Shown piece by piece: positions 1 through 10,900 of a stretch of 36,279 nt of DNA. Positions within the stretch are counted from its first letter, which is position 1; each line of letters starts with the position of its first letter. The translations under genes and the position numbers were made by a program. The notes below the pieces were generated by a model that worked only from the letters and a program-made list of their open reading frames with translations, searched no databases and was not told the origin of the DNA. The stretch comes from Cudoniella acicularis (taxonomy: Eukaryota; Ascomycota; Leotiomycetes; Helotiales; Helotiaceae): NCBI GenBank assembly GCA_013054445.1, contig JAAMPI010000474.1:1-36279 (forward strand), given 5' to 3'.

Positions 1-2
1 AG

Positions 3-260
3 AGTTCAGACCTTCATAACGCTGGGAACGATGCGACGTTCACGTTACATGCGATGCTTATGCTTGTAATCAAGAACTCTGAAAGTAGGGAAATGGGTTT
101 GGTCCAGAGAGAAAATTTGGAACGTTTACGGGCAGTAGCACAAATGGAGTTGTATGAGTGTCAACGTTGGAAACCAACTCGAAAGTCTTTAGGCTTTTAT
201 GCACCAGGGTCTCCCGTTGAAAGAGATTCGAATACTCAGAACAATCAGAACAACCGATAG
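3..260 (+). CDS. 3' end of a Gfd2/YDR514C-like DEDDh exonuclease-fold protein (partial)
   Basis: The reading frame is open from the first bases of the window (codons start at base 3) to TAG at 258-260 and gives 85 residues. It opens with LHNAGNDATFTLHAMLMLVI. In the Gfd2/YDR514C C-terminal domain family (RNase H-like, DEDDh exonuclease superfamily) a HNAGNDA(x)xTL/M(x)AM block is the last conserved motif: the His and Asp are the fifth and fourth metal-site residues. Everything upstream, including the other acidic residues, lies outside the window. The tail after the motif is hydrophilic and Asn/Gln-rich, as expected of a natural C terminus. An internal ATG at 54 exists but lies inside the conserved block, so it is not the true start. 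The motif match is from memory of the family; the function (possibly RNA-linked) is inference. Confidence 0.7.
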   Translation, partial: SSDLHNAGNDATFTLHAMLMLVIKNSESREMGLVQRENLERLRAVAQMELYECQRWKPTRKSLGFYAPGSPVERDSNTQNNQNNR

Positions 261-2260
261 TCTGTGTTCTTCATATACTTTCACTGTCGCGATAAGGGGG
301 ATTGCAACAGGAGAGCTTTCTTGGCAAAGAATATGATGGAGGAGTAATTGACGAAGGATAGCAAGCGTACTGCCGTTTATCCTTTCAAACTACCTCTTGT
401 GTTGACCAAAAGAGCTTGCCTCCACTACGGTTGATCTCTTCCGACTTGTCTTGATCGTAACTATGGAAGTAACGCAACGTGTGGAAATTCAGGCCCAAAA
501 GTACCGTTGCTGCTCGCGAATCGCGAGTTCTAGAATTCAGCGTCAGCGATAGCTTGATCTGTGTCAAAAGAACGTTGATATTGACATTGCCGCCGCTGGC
601 CCTGCTTGTGCCAGAGTGAGTAGTTGGAGTGTCTCCTGATGCCATCGTGGTGTCAGTGAGCAAGTCAAGTTCTTAAAGCGGGTCGAATACTGAGCCATGC
701 TCAGCAGGTGGAATGTTGTTGGGTCTAAGCGGGAGATGGTAGGATTTGTGGAGCTAGGAGATTTCAAGGGATTGGGAGGACTTCATAGGAGGAAAGCACG
801 AACAGGCTAAGAACAGTTGCTGCATCTTTTAGATCCATTTCTAGCTAAATACAACTCACTCCAACACTAAAACTAAAATTAAAACCAACAAGACCCAACT
901 CAAAAAACAACTTCAAATTGGACTCCAACACCATCAACAAGACTCTTCGCAACCCGCTCTCGATGCGATAATTGAGGTGGTGATGATGAAAGAAAGAGGA
1001 GAGGATGACTACGAACCTTCTGGTCTAGTAAATATATACCTTTACTATAGACTAGACAATTGATTTGTTTCTGTATATTATTAATTAATTGCTCTTAGAA
1101 TGTGATAGTAATAATAATTGTAGAGTATAATTGCAAGCTTTAACTAGGCCAAAATATTTCGAACTTAGGGCCAAAGTAGCCTTTGGACTTGAGCACATAG
1201 GTTTTAGATCTGGGATCGTAACCTAGAAACGAAGAACACCATAGACTAGGATATTAGATGATATTAGTGTGATGGGGGTACAAGATCTCTAAAGACGAAA
1301 GAAGAGAAATCACTATTTTAGTTCTGGTGGTCACGTGCTCTAATAGCGCCGCCACTATGATTTCTAATCACACTTTTGTACGTAATAAGCTTATGTAAAA
1401 ATGCGTTCGGGTTTGATATTTATGCCCGAACGCATTGAGAGTGGAAACCTTATGTCCTTTTTACCTTTTCCATTCACGAAATAACTCCACTGAGTCACGT
1501 GGTACTGGACTAGAGGGGGACCCAAACCGGGCTCTGCAAGGACCCTTGATAAGTGTAACAGGGGAGCGAGAACGGATACTGTTACGACATCTTAATAGGC
1601 TTAGAAAGGTGGCTGTATTACAGGCAATAGGATCTGTAATATTCTATATATAAATAAAAAAGAAACTATACCCGATTTACAAGGGGGCTGGAAGAGGACC
1701 CCCCTAAGCATAATCCAGCTGACTCATTATCGTGCTTAAGACTCAGGGCTCAGCTCAGGTTAGAGCAGCGACTGCTCAGGTCCAAAGACGGAAATGGACT
1801 TTGGTGAGGTCACTTGTCGTCTGAGATTATGTCGGTAAAAAGAGAAGTCTAATTGTCTGTCTCTGAAAGAGAGAAGTGCTCGAAGGAGCGAGTATTTAAA
1901 TACAAAAGTAAAGAAGCTAAGCCTGAAATAGAAGTCAGGTGACTATGACATGTGAGTCTTGACAGAATCATAAGTAGTTTTCAACTTTTTAGCAAAAAAG
2001 TCGATTCAATTCTCAAAACCGGCATCGAAGTGATTCATACAACGCTGACTTCGTACTTCTCATTCTCCTCTTATTTAAACCTCGAGCATCCTCCGAAACC
2101 TTCCATGGACATCTCGTTCGCTCCAGCCTGGAGAACCAAAGCAATACTCAGCGCTACTTTCTCAGCCTCTCAAATATTTTCCGTATCCTCAGAGCCAACA
2201 CCGAGAAAACTCGTCAGCATCAACAGCAAGTTGCCCCTAGCCCCTTGAAGGAAAACAACG
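261..2260. other. AT-rich, repeat-scarred interval without a supported gene
   Basis: No open frame here has recognisable protein similarity. The minus-strand frames at 385-663 and 564-767 are open but low in complexity and carry no motif. The stretch from about 1050 is AT-rich. It holds a perfect 12-bp inverted repeat (1400-1411 and 1425-1436) and a piece with LTR-like ends (1554-1681). Compact palindromic sequence of this kind suggests decayed transposable-element DNA. Confidence 0.4.
1400..1436. repeat. perfect 12-bp inverted repeat
   Basis: AATGCGTTCGGG at 1400-1411 is exactly reverse-complemented by CCCGAACGCATT at 1425-1436, with a 13-nt AT-rich loop. The GC-rich arms stand out from the AT-rich surroundings. 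Confidence 0.85.
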
Positions 2261-2455
2261 ATGTGTCACTACTTTCGCTTCATCTACGAGTGCGATTGCC
2301 TTGAGGACGAGGCTTTTATCTGCGGCAAAAATCCGACACCAAAAAACAATAAGCCAGAAGACTGCCCCGCTTATAATAAGGAGGTTAAAGAGTTGAGGAT
2401 TCACGGTCTTTGTGAGGATCATTTAAGTGGCCGTTTTCGAGAAGAGAAAACTTGA
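2261..2455 (+). CDS. small Cys-rich hypothetical protein, 64 aa
   Basis: A single-exon frame of 64 codons begins MCHYFRFIYECDCLEDEAF and ends after CEDHLSGRF. Cysteines fall at residues 2, 11, 13, 21, 35 and 51, with His at 3, 48 and 54. The MC(x)Y....Y.C.C opening and a late CxxH pair recall a large group of uncharacterised ascomycete proteins that begin MCxY and keep paired Cys/His residues, probably for metal binding. There is no signal peptide, so it is not an obvious secreted effector. The start is the first ATG in the frame. The coding call rests on the Cys spacing and the family-like opening; a neighbouring unseen exon is possible. Function unknown. Confidence 0.45.
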   Translation: MCHYFRFIYECDCLEDEAFICGKNPTPKNNKPEDCPAYNKEVKELRIHGLCEDHLSGRFREEKT

Positions 2456-3433
2456 ATGGAATGGAAGGGTTGGATATGGTGGGATGTGGGGGAAAGCTTG
2501 ATAATTCAATCACTCGACAGTTGGTGTTAAGGAACGAACATGATTCTCCGGGGAATGGAAGGACTCGAGGGAGCCGGAGGGACAAATTTCTTCAATGTAT
2601 TTTTAGAGACAGAGAGGTATTCATAAGCCGTTCATACGTGTTTTCAAAGGTGTTAGATGCACTTAAGAGTGCATTACACAAATTATATCGCTTAATACTG
2701 AAATACTAGCTGCTCTATAAGTCAAGAGAAGCTTTTCCCTCTACCTATCTTGCTTTCTAAATTTTAGACCTATGCATAATCATGAAAATTATTATCAGAG
2801 TAGGATAACCTTTTCAGAAAATAATTTATATAAAATCGAATAAAGTTCATGCCTCAAAACTTCAAAAGTGATATATTATGAAAGTACTTTCGCACCACTC
2901 AAAAGCAGAGCTTGTGAACTACCCAGCTCTCTCTCCCAAAAACCTTAACATTAATCAAAGTCAGAAGGTTATCAACGTCGCAGATTACTTATTTACCATA
3001 CGATCCGAAGGTCTTGACTATAAGTTACACAAAGTTGCAACTTCCGCACAACCTAAATAAATAGATACCCCCCCCTCTCCCCCAAAAAAAACCGCAGCTT
3101 AGTACACGCCGCACTTACAGAAACAGCCTCCATCACTATCCAATGTTCCACAAAATAATTCCCTCGAAAACCAACAACTAATCCGTTAGACCATCTAATT
3201 AAATACGCGAGAGTTATTTTGCGCAACCACATCCCTTCGTCATACCTACCAAAACGGGATAGCTCTTTGTCATATTTAGCCTAAATAAGCCAGTAATCGA
3301 ATCTTATCTCACTCTCATACTTCTTAACAATTTCATCACACTGATGCGGAAATAAACAACGCTAGCTCAACTAAAGCAGTCGCGTTTCAAACTTAAACGA
3401 ACATCGCCTCACACTTGGGAATCAAATCTCGCA
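2456..3433. other. intergenic, nothing recognised
   Basis: AT-rich DNA with short open frames on both strands (for example 2452-2709 and 2878-3060) that show no motif. A C-run/A-run (about 3068-3091) lies upstream of the thioesterase gene, and the last 300 bp probably hold its promoter. Confidence 0.4.
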
Positions 3434-4614
3434 ATGACCTCAGATAAAGCAGAAGGGTCCTGCATCCCGTTTACCGAAGCTACAAAGGTCGAGAAACTGA
3501 ACTCGCACACATACAGAGTCACTCTCAGCGATGACTTCTGCATTGGAGCAGGTACGAGACACATTCATCACCCCTCATATTCCCCCCTGTCACACACACA
3601 AACCTTATCTCAACCTACCCCATCCAAGCCACTTTCCTTTCTAACCTCAAACTAAACCACCCAGTTCCCAACGGCGGCTACACAGCCTCATGCATGCTCG
3701 CCGCCGCTCGCGCGCATCTCTCTCCACACAACCAGCCCGACACCCTGACAGCGCACTTCGAGTACCCTCGTCGGACATCCGCCGGGCCCGCCCTCGTCAT
3801 AATAGAAGACGTAAAGCTAAGCCGTCAACTCTCCACACTCCATCTCACGCTCTGGCAAGACGGGCTCCTCTCCCAAGAACCATGGATCACCCCCTCCGTC
3901 TCGCACCGCACCATCCTCGCCTACACAACGCACACGAATCTGCGTGCCTTCACGGGCATCAGTCTGCCAACCGGCTGGGAAGTTACTCCCGCCGCTACGC
4001 TTCCTCCTTTGCCGGATTTCGAGAAACTAAAGAATGAAGATGCTGATGATGGGTGGGAAAAGTCGAAATTTCCAAAGGGCTCAGAGCTCGTGCGCTCGCT
4101 GCGTAATTGGGGCTTTTACCTGCCTCGTGGTGGCCCATTGACTCCTGGGGTGCTGGATATGTGGATCCGTAGAGCGAGCGGGGAGCCCATCACGCAGGGC
4201 GCACTTGCTTACGTCGTGGATTCGTTTCCGTATAATTTGCATACGTTTCTGGCGTCGCCGGAACTGCGTAAGCTGTTAGAAGCGCAGGAGCGGCAGCAGC
4301 AGCCGCGGGACCGAGCGGAGGAGACCCAGGGGAAAACCCGGGAAGAGGACCGGGGAAAAGACCAGCGTGGGGGCTTGTGGTTCCCGACTGTGGTAATGAA
4401 CATAGAGGTGAAAACAGCGCTGCCGGAGGAGGGCGTCGAGTGGTTGGCCGTAAGGGTCACGTCGAAACAGATCAAGGATGGGAAGTTTGATCTTGATGTG
4501 CTGGTGAGGGATATGGAGGGCGAGATAGTGGCATTGAGCCATCATGTTGCGATGATTTTAAGTATGGAAAGGAATACTGCGAAGAGGAAGTCTTCGACTA
4601 AGGCAGCGTTATAA
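3434..4614 (+). CDS. thioesterase-like protein with two hotdog domains
   Basis: Two exons, 3434-3551 and 3665-4614, separated by a 113-nt GT..AG intron, give 355 residues. The join restores a VPNGGYTASCML segment, which is the N-terminal hotdog signature of TesB/4HBT_3-type acyl-CoA thioesterases (NGG/HGGY). The second hotdog follows: DMWIRR, then AYVVDSFPYN (with the Asp typical of this class), and later FPTVVMNIEVK and LVRDMEGEIVALSHH. An acidic, Arg/Gln-rich linker (residues about 205-225) separates the strands. The likely reaction is hydrolysis of an acyl-CoA or another acyl thioester, in the cytosol or peroxisome; no transit peptide is clear and the C terminus is not a PTS1. It converges on the PKS, whose stop lies 312 bp away, so it could release or edit a polyketide acyl chain. 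That link is inference from position only. Confidence 0.85.
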
Positions 4615-4925
4615 TTAAAGATGTTTCACGTCATTCTTCGTGTCTAAATCCCTTTCCGCCCATTTTTCCGTGTCGTATCTTACTGCGCAGCTTTGACTAT
4701 TTTGTGTACTTGTTCTATTAGCCATCTTTTATATTATTATATTAATTGATTTTTCAAATCCTAATCAGAGAAGGCTCTCTAGAACTCTCTTTTTATTCTG
4801 TTTCTTAAGCATTCTTATCAAAAGGATATTTATTTTTAAAAAAGCACTTCTTAAAACTTTATATTAAACAACTATATTTTCACACTATTTAAAACCTACT
4901 TAATTCACCTCGACTTCCTTCCCAA
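4615..4925. other. AT-rich convergent spacer
   Basis: This holds the 3' ends of the thioesterase (+) and the PKS (-). It is rich in T and A runs suited to polyadenylation signals. No gene seen. Confidence 0.5.
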
Positions 4926-7900
4926 TTATTCAGCAGCCGGCTCAGACAAATTCACCTCACCTACAGCCATCCCGGGCTGTGCCGCAAAAGCCCGTATCAA
5001 GTGCCTATAACTCCTAGCCAGCTTCTCCGCCTCTGGCTGACCAAAGAGATCCTTGCGCACGAACAAGTAGTGGGTGCACTCGCCGTCGGGCTCGTCGATG
5101 GTGTCGAGGTAGATGTCGTAGGGCACATTCAGATCAAACCCCATCATCAGCAGCTCATTGTTCTCGCCCCACCTAATCTTCTCGTGTGAGCCCATCCGGT
5201 AGTCGGCGAGGACTTGGAAGAAGGGGGTGTATTTTGCGGGGCGCTGGAGATCGAGCCTGAGGGAGAGGATTTAGTTTGGTGTATGCAGATTGGAAACTGC
5301 ACGGGGGGAGGGGGAACTTACTCTTTTACAAGCATCGGATAGGGCAACTTTGAGTTTGCAAGGGCTGCGTATGTCTTGTCGCGCGCAACTTCTAGTAGAT
5401 CTTCAAATCTAGTAGATGGGTGACTTAGAAGACGCACAAGTACAAGGTTGTAGAGGGGACCGATGACATCCATCTCTTTGACGTCGTGGCCTCTTCCACT
5501 TTCGGCCACTGCCATAGTGACGTCCTCGCCACCAACGGTATACCGCAGTAGCAGAGCTCGCAGGGCAGCGAGGTAGAAGTGAAAGGGTGTAGCCCGGAGA
5601 CGACGGCATATTTTGAGGATTTGGGCCTTGGAGTCTGCGTCGACTCTGCAAGTGGCTCGGATGTTCTCGTAAGCCTTCAAAGTTGGCCGCTCATCCACTT
5701 TTGCTAATGTTAGGAGGGGCAGCGGGTTCGGAGTCGTGGCAAACTCTTTTCGCCAGTACCGTAACTCGGCCTCGAACTTCCCTGCGGCGTAGTCCGCATG
5801 TCTCTGCTCAGAGGCCTCTGCGAACTGCTTCACACGACGTTTTGCATTGGGGTAGGTATAATGAAATGCAAGCCACCTCAAGAAGGTGTGGAGCGACGTT
5901 CCATCCATGATAAGAGGATGTACACCTGTCATAAGAAAGTTCTCTGTTGCTGAGCGAGAGAGCAGAATCAGCCGGATTGTTTCTCCGCACGCCACGTCAT
6001 ATGTGTATCCTTTTTGGATAGACATGGCTATACTCGTCACCTCCTCTTCGTTTTCGATCTGTTGGTGTTCCAGGTGCAAGAGGCTGGTCTCCAAAATGTG
6101 CTGCATCTGTCTTCCATCCTGGTCGAAGAAGGCGGTCCTCAAGATCTCGTGTTGCTGGCCTAGATCACGTACGGCCTGCCGCAGTCTTTCTGGATCTATC
6201 TCACCTGTAAGACGAGCCCATGCGGTGTGATTGAGACCGACTCTATCTTCCAGGAAAAGCCCCGAAGGATAAAACCTTGCCTGAGTAAAAGAGACCGGGA
6301 CCGATTTTAGGATGACTAGACCGGAGCTTGCACTAGTCGGGGAATCTTGGACCGAGCCAAAACTTGAGACGGGGGTCTTTTGACCAGGATCAACAAGGCT
6401 ATCGGGATCTGTACCTGAACTGGAGGCTATCTGCTGGCTGGTGGCCGAAGTTGGAGAGCCGGATTTCTCTTGCTCTCTGTCCAAGTTCGGAACAAGGCGT
6501 GAACGGATAGTCTCGGCTGCCGTGGAGACCAGCTCACCTACAGAGCCGCCATTCAGAATCTTGAGAACAGGGATGTTGACTTCGAGAGTATTCATAAACC
6601 AGCCGCGGATTTCCACTGCAGTAAGAGAGTCGATGCCCATCTGGTCGAAGCGCATGGCACCCAGCTCATCCTTGCTAACCTGACTGAAAGCAAGCTGGAA
6701 GTGCGAAGCAAGTTGGCCAGTGAAGGCACCCAATATGATGTCGTAGACTTGTTCGCCTTTCAGAGCCTTTGCAAGCCGCGCCTTGATTGGGATGTTGGCT
6801 TCAGTGCCACTTGTCGCCGGATTCTCGGTTCCTTCACGGTCTAGGACAAAGTGACTCATGCGTGGCCATGATTCCCACACTGGCTGGTGTTTTTCTTGCT
6901 GACTGATTCTTCGCACGCCTGACACAAGCTCAATCTGGGCGGTGGAACCAGGACGTCCTGCGAGCACAGCTTCTCCGAAGAGTTGATGGAAGTCTCGTTC
7001 AGATGTGAAGACGAACCCTCCTGTTTGTAAGGATACGTTGCCGAAGATCAACCCTTCTATAGCTTGGGCGAGATAGCCTACTCCAGAAATAGGACCAATA
7101 TCTATGATAGATGCGGCCAGGCCCCGTCGCCTGCGTTGTTCAGCGAGGCTGGCCATGAACGTGTTGGCTGCCGTGTAGTTTGCCTGCCCATGATTTCCAA
7201 TCACAGACGACAAAGACGAGAAAAACACAAAAAAGTCCAACGTCTTTTCCTGGAAGAGATCATTCAAGTAGACACTTCCCTCGACCTTAGGTTTCGTGAC
7301 TTTTAATAGTTGGTCCAGCGTCATGTCCTGGATACCCGTATCCTCGAGGACCATGACGCCCTGTGCAACGCCCGCGATAGCTGGCATGCTCGAGCATATT
7401 TCGGCATGAAGCGCCACCACCTGGTCTCTATGGGTTACATCACTATTTGAAGTTAGCTCAATCAGCTAAAAAAGGCCGTGATGTTTTATCGAAAGGGATC
7501 ACTAACCACGTGGAGATCTTGACAAAAACTCCCTTTGCGCGCATTTCGTCCAGCCAAGCCGTCTCAACATTGGGCTTCCGGCTGGAGATGACAAAATATC
7601 GGGCTCCACGCTGCACCATCCACTCGCACAGCGATAGACCAAGTCCACCAGTGAGTCCAACAAGCCAATAAGTTTTGTTGTTGGGAAGTGATACTTGCGA
7701 ATCGACGGGCCGCACATTGACGGAGACCTCAGAACGTGTAGTCCACTCAATAACGGCAAGCGGCGCCGGTCGATCGTGGCCTTCGGGAAGGGAATCTATG
7801 GCAACGGTGGGAACATGCTCCCCCGACCCGGTGGGCTCCGCTGAGACGGTAGAAGCCCATGCAACAGCTCTCACAAGGCGGTTGTGGATCTCTTCCAAGT

Positions 7901-10900
7901 GCGATGCTGTGGGATTCCAAGCCGTTTTCCCGAGCAAAGACTCGAGGCTTTCCTTCCTGCAGTGAATCGGGAGTACGGAGACAATACGGTCTCCGATTGA
8001 CTCGAATTTCGTGTAAGGCGTCATATTGACGAAGACAGAAAAGCTGTCGTGTGCAAGATGTGCTATAGTTCGCTCTGAGACAGCCGGGTGAATCACCAAC
8101 CAGTCAGGATCTTGCATCCCCGAAGCTTCAACATTTGTGGTCATGAATGTGACCTGCACACCAAGAAGTGTCGCTTCCTCAGCTATGATTGAGGCGAATT
8201 CGGGCCTAGGCTCATAGACCAGCACTTTATCGTCTTTCGACAATCCCCTCAAAATAATAGACGCGAGCAAGTGGTGGGCTGTCAGCCATAAAAGCCGAAC
8301 TTCAGAGTTTGGTAATGCTTTAACGGCAATCGAGAGCTCTTTCCGGGGACAGACAAGAGAATTGTTCTTGAACGATAGAGTCACAAAATGTTCACCAGAA
8401 AGATTGTCTTTGCCAAGAACCACGAACATGCAGCCAAATTCAGCGACTCGGACAGGCGAGCTAAACGAGTGGGTGGTCCGCAATAGCATGCTCTCGCTGT
8501 CAAGGGGGCGAGATGGTGGTTCCAACTTGATGTCCCACTCTGAATTAGACATGGATATGCCTATGTTGTGGAGGCTGGGCTGAACTCGACCGCGGATTCC
8601 CCGGCGATTTGAATTGTAGCGGTCGTTCATCTCTTCGTTCATCACAAGACGAGATATTAAAAATCGGCCTGCTTTGTCGAGCACTAGCTCGTTCTCAACG
8701 GTGAGGTGGATATTTTCGTCTCGTTGCCGCCACTGAGATGCGGCCTTATGTCGTAAAAGAGTCTCCGCAATAACACGATGGTCGATTCTGCTAGAGTCTT
8801 CGATATCTAATAGCAAATAATCAAGAGCCGGGTTATCGCGTGCTGCGCCACGTACCAAGCCTAGCATCATATTCGCATACGGGTTATTGGCAAGCCGGCC
8901 CTGGGTAACCCAAATGAGAGTCTCCCCATAGAGAATCATTTTCTTCAAGGCCTCCCATTTCGCATTGTCGAGCTTCTGGAAGACGGAAATATCTAGATCT
9001 GCTAAACTTAAGACGACCGTGTTGGGTGAAATGTCGACACCAAGAAAATCAGGCAATGACCGAGCGGTTCTGAGACAACCGCAATATGGCCCGAGAACAG
9101 CTGAGAGTTGGTTTGCAAGCTTAGTCATTTTCAAGCTGTTTCCACCCAGTATCACAAGATCCTGGATAATTTTTTCTGGAGCCGATCCTGGGAAAGCAAT
9201 CGAAAGGGGACCCCGAAGAAAAGAGATCTTGTTATCAACAGCTTGGGAGACGAAGACAGAAAAGGGCATCAAACCACCCTCGTCCGGAGTGCTGGTGTCA
9301 ATCCCTGAGAAGCCCGTGTTACGCAGCAAGCTGTCCCACTCTGCAAGGGTGACAGCTGGTGACAAAGTTCTTTCTTCAGCACCAAGCCACCAGCGTGGGA
9401 ACGCACCAAAGACGACACCAAAAAAGGAACCGATGGATGGTAGTAGCTCGAGCACAAGGAGGTGGCCACCAGGCTTAAGCAGACGGCGTACATTGCGTAA
9501 GGTTTGATCGAGGTTCGGTGTCGCATGTAGGGAGAGAGACGCCACGACTAGATCATACTGCGCCTCGGAGAATCCTTGCTCTTGTAGGTCCTTTGAAATA
9601 TCGGACGGCTTGAATATTATCTTGTCTTTGTACATCTCAAACCAAGCTTGTGTTGGATTAAAAGAGCCAGAGCTAGGGGCAGTGACCGTGTAAGAGGCGA
9701 ATTTTGGGCCGATCTCATGTAATATTGTGTTTGTTGCAGCACCCATTTCTGCCCTAACTTCGAAAATGTGCATGTGAGGATATCGATGCACAATCTGCTT
9801 CAATATCCGAGTCAGATATGTTGTGAAAGTCGCTACCCCGAAACCGTTCGTGGACCACTCCTCTACCAAGTTGGCTCGAATGGCGACGTCCATGGGTGGT
9901 TCGTCACCCTTGACAATAGCAACCAGGTTCTCTCCAAATTCCGAGAGGATCTTCACATCGATCATATCCGCAAATGGCTCACATGCCACAGCGAGCACTT
10001 CCGAAGTGTCTTGCTCCCACTGTGGTTGCCAAAATGGCAATTCCCCAGCGCGTGACAACGAAGCAATATGTGACGCAAATTGAAATAAAAATTTGTAAGG
10101 CTGCTCGACTCTGGATGGATGACCGATGGGTATCTCTCGCTCCAGAACGCGTAAGTAGAAGCCCGCAACCCTTTCAAGGAGAGCTGCTAGCTCGAGTTGG
10201 TCCGAAGTTGCAGAGACGTTAGATTCTATGATTTGAGCGTCCGGGTCCGCGACATCCCATACAACATTAGAAAAGACTTCTTTATCATCCTTCGCGGTCG
10301 GCTGAGAAAATGGGACGCATTTCAATCCTTGAACCTGGACCATTGAATGATCGAGATCGTCTGGATAGATATCAACATCGCATACCAGATTGGCATGCGG
10401 AAATCCTAGGGGATGAACCGAGTCAAATGCCAGGGCTTTCTGCTTGTCTCTCTCACGTGCACAAAGATTTGGGTTGACTGCGAGGCGTCGAATTCTCCTA
10501 GGGATATGCATTGACTTTAGTGCTCCATCATCAGGGGCCGCATACGTCAGAAAGACGGATTGCTGCGATATAAGTTAGCAGGAGGTCATGAGCTGGTCGA
10601 GAGACTTGAACATACGAAAGCAGCATCCAGTGCTGCAGGATGAATCAGGAGCCTAGATGGCTCGACCATGGAAATGAATCCTGTTGCGGCACCGAGCTTT
10701 CTTTCTACTCTTTCCAGTGATTCAAACTGATTAGTATACAGGTACCCAAGCTCCGCTATTGACTCGTAGAACTTTGCCTCACGAACGGGTACAAGATTTG
10801 GCCGTCGTGGGAGTCGAGCGGGAAGGGTGGTGTGAGAGGGTTGGCCCAAATGAATTCGGACGCGGCCACTGGCTTTGAGCTGGAGCGTGTCAGTGCCTTT

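Noticed and set aside
7700..8650. Active enoyl reductase between MT and KR
   Set aside because: The region is short and lacks a glycine-rich NADPH loop; it resembles the psiER of PKS-NRPS enzymes.
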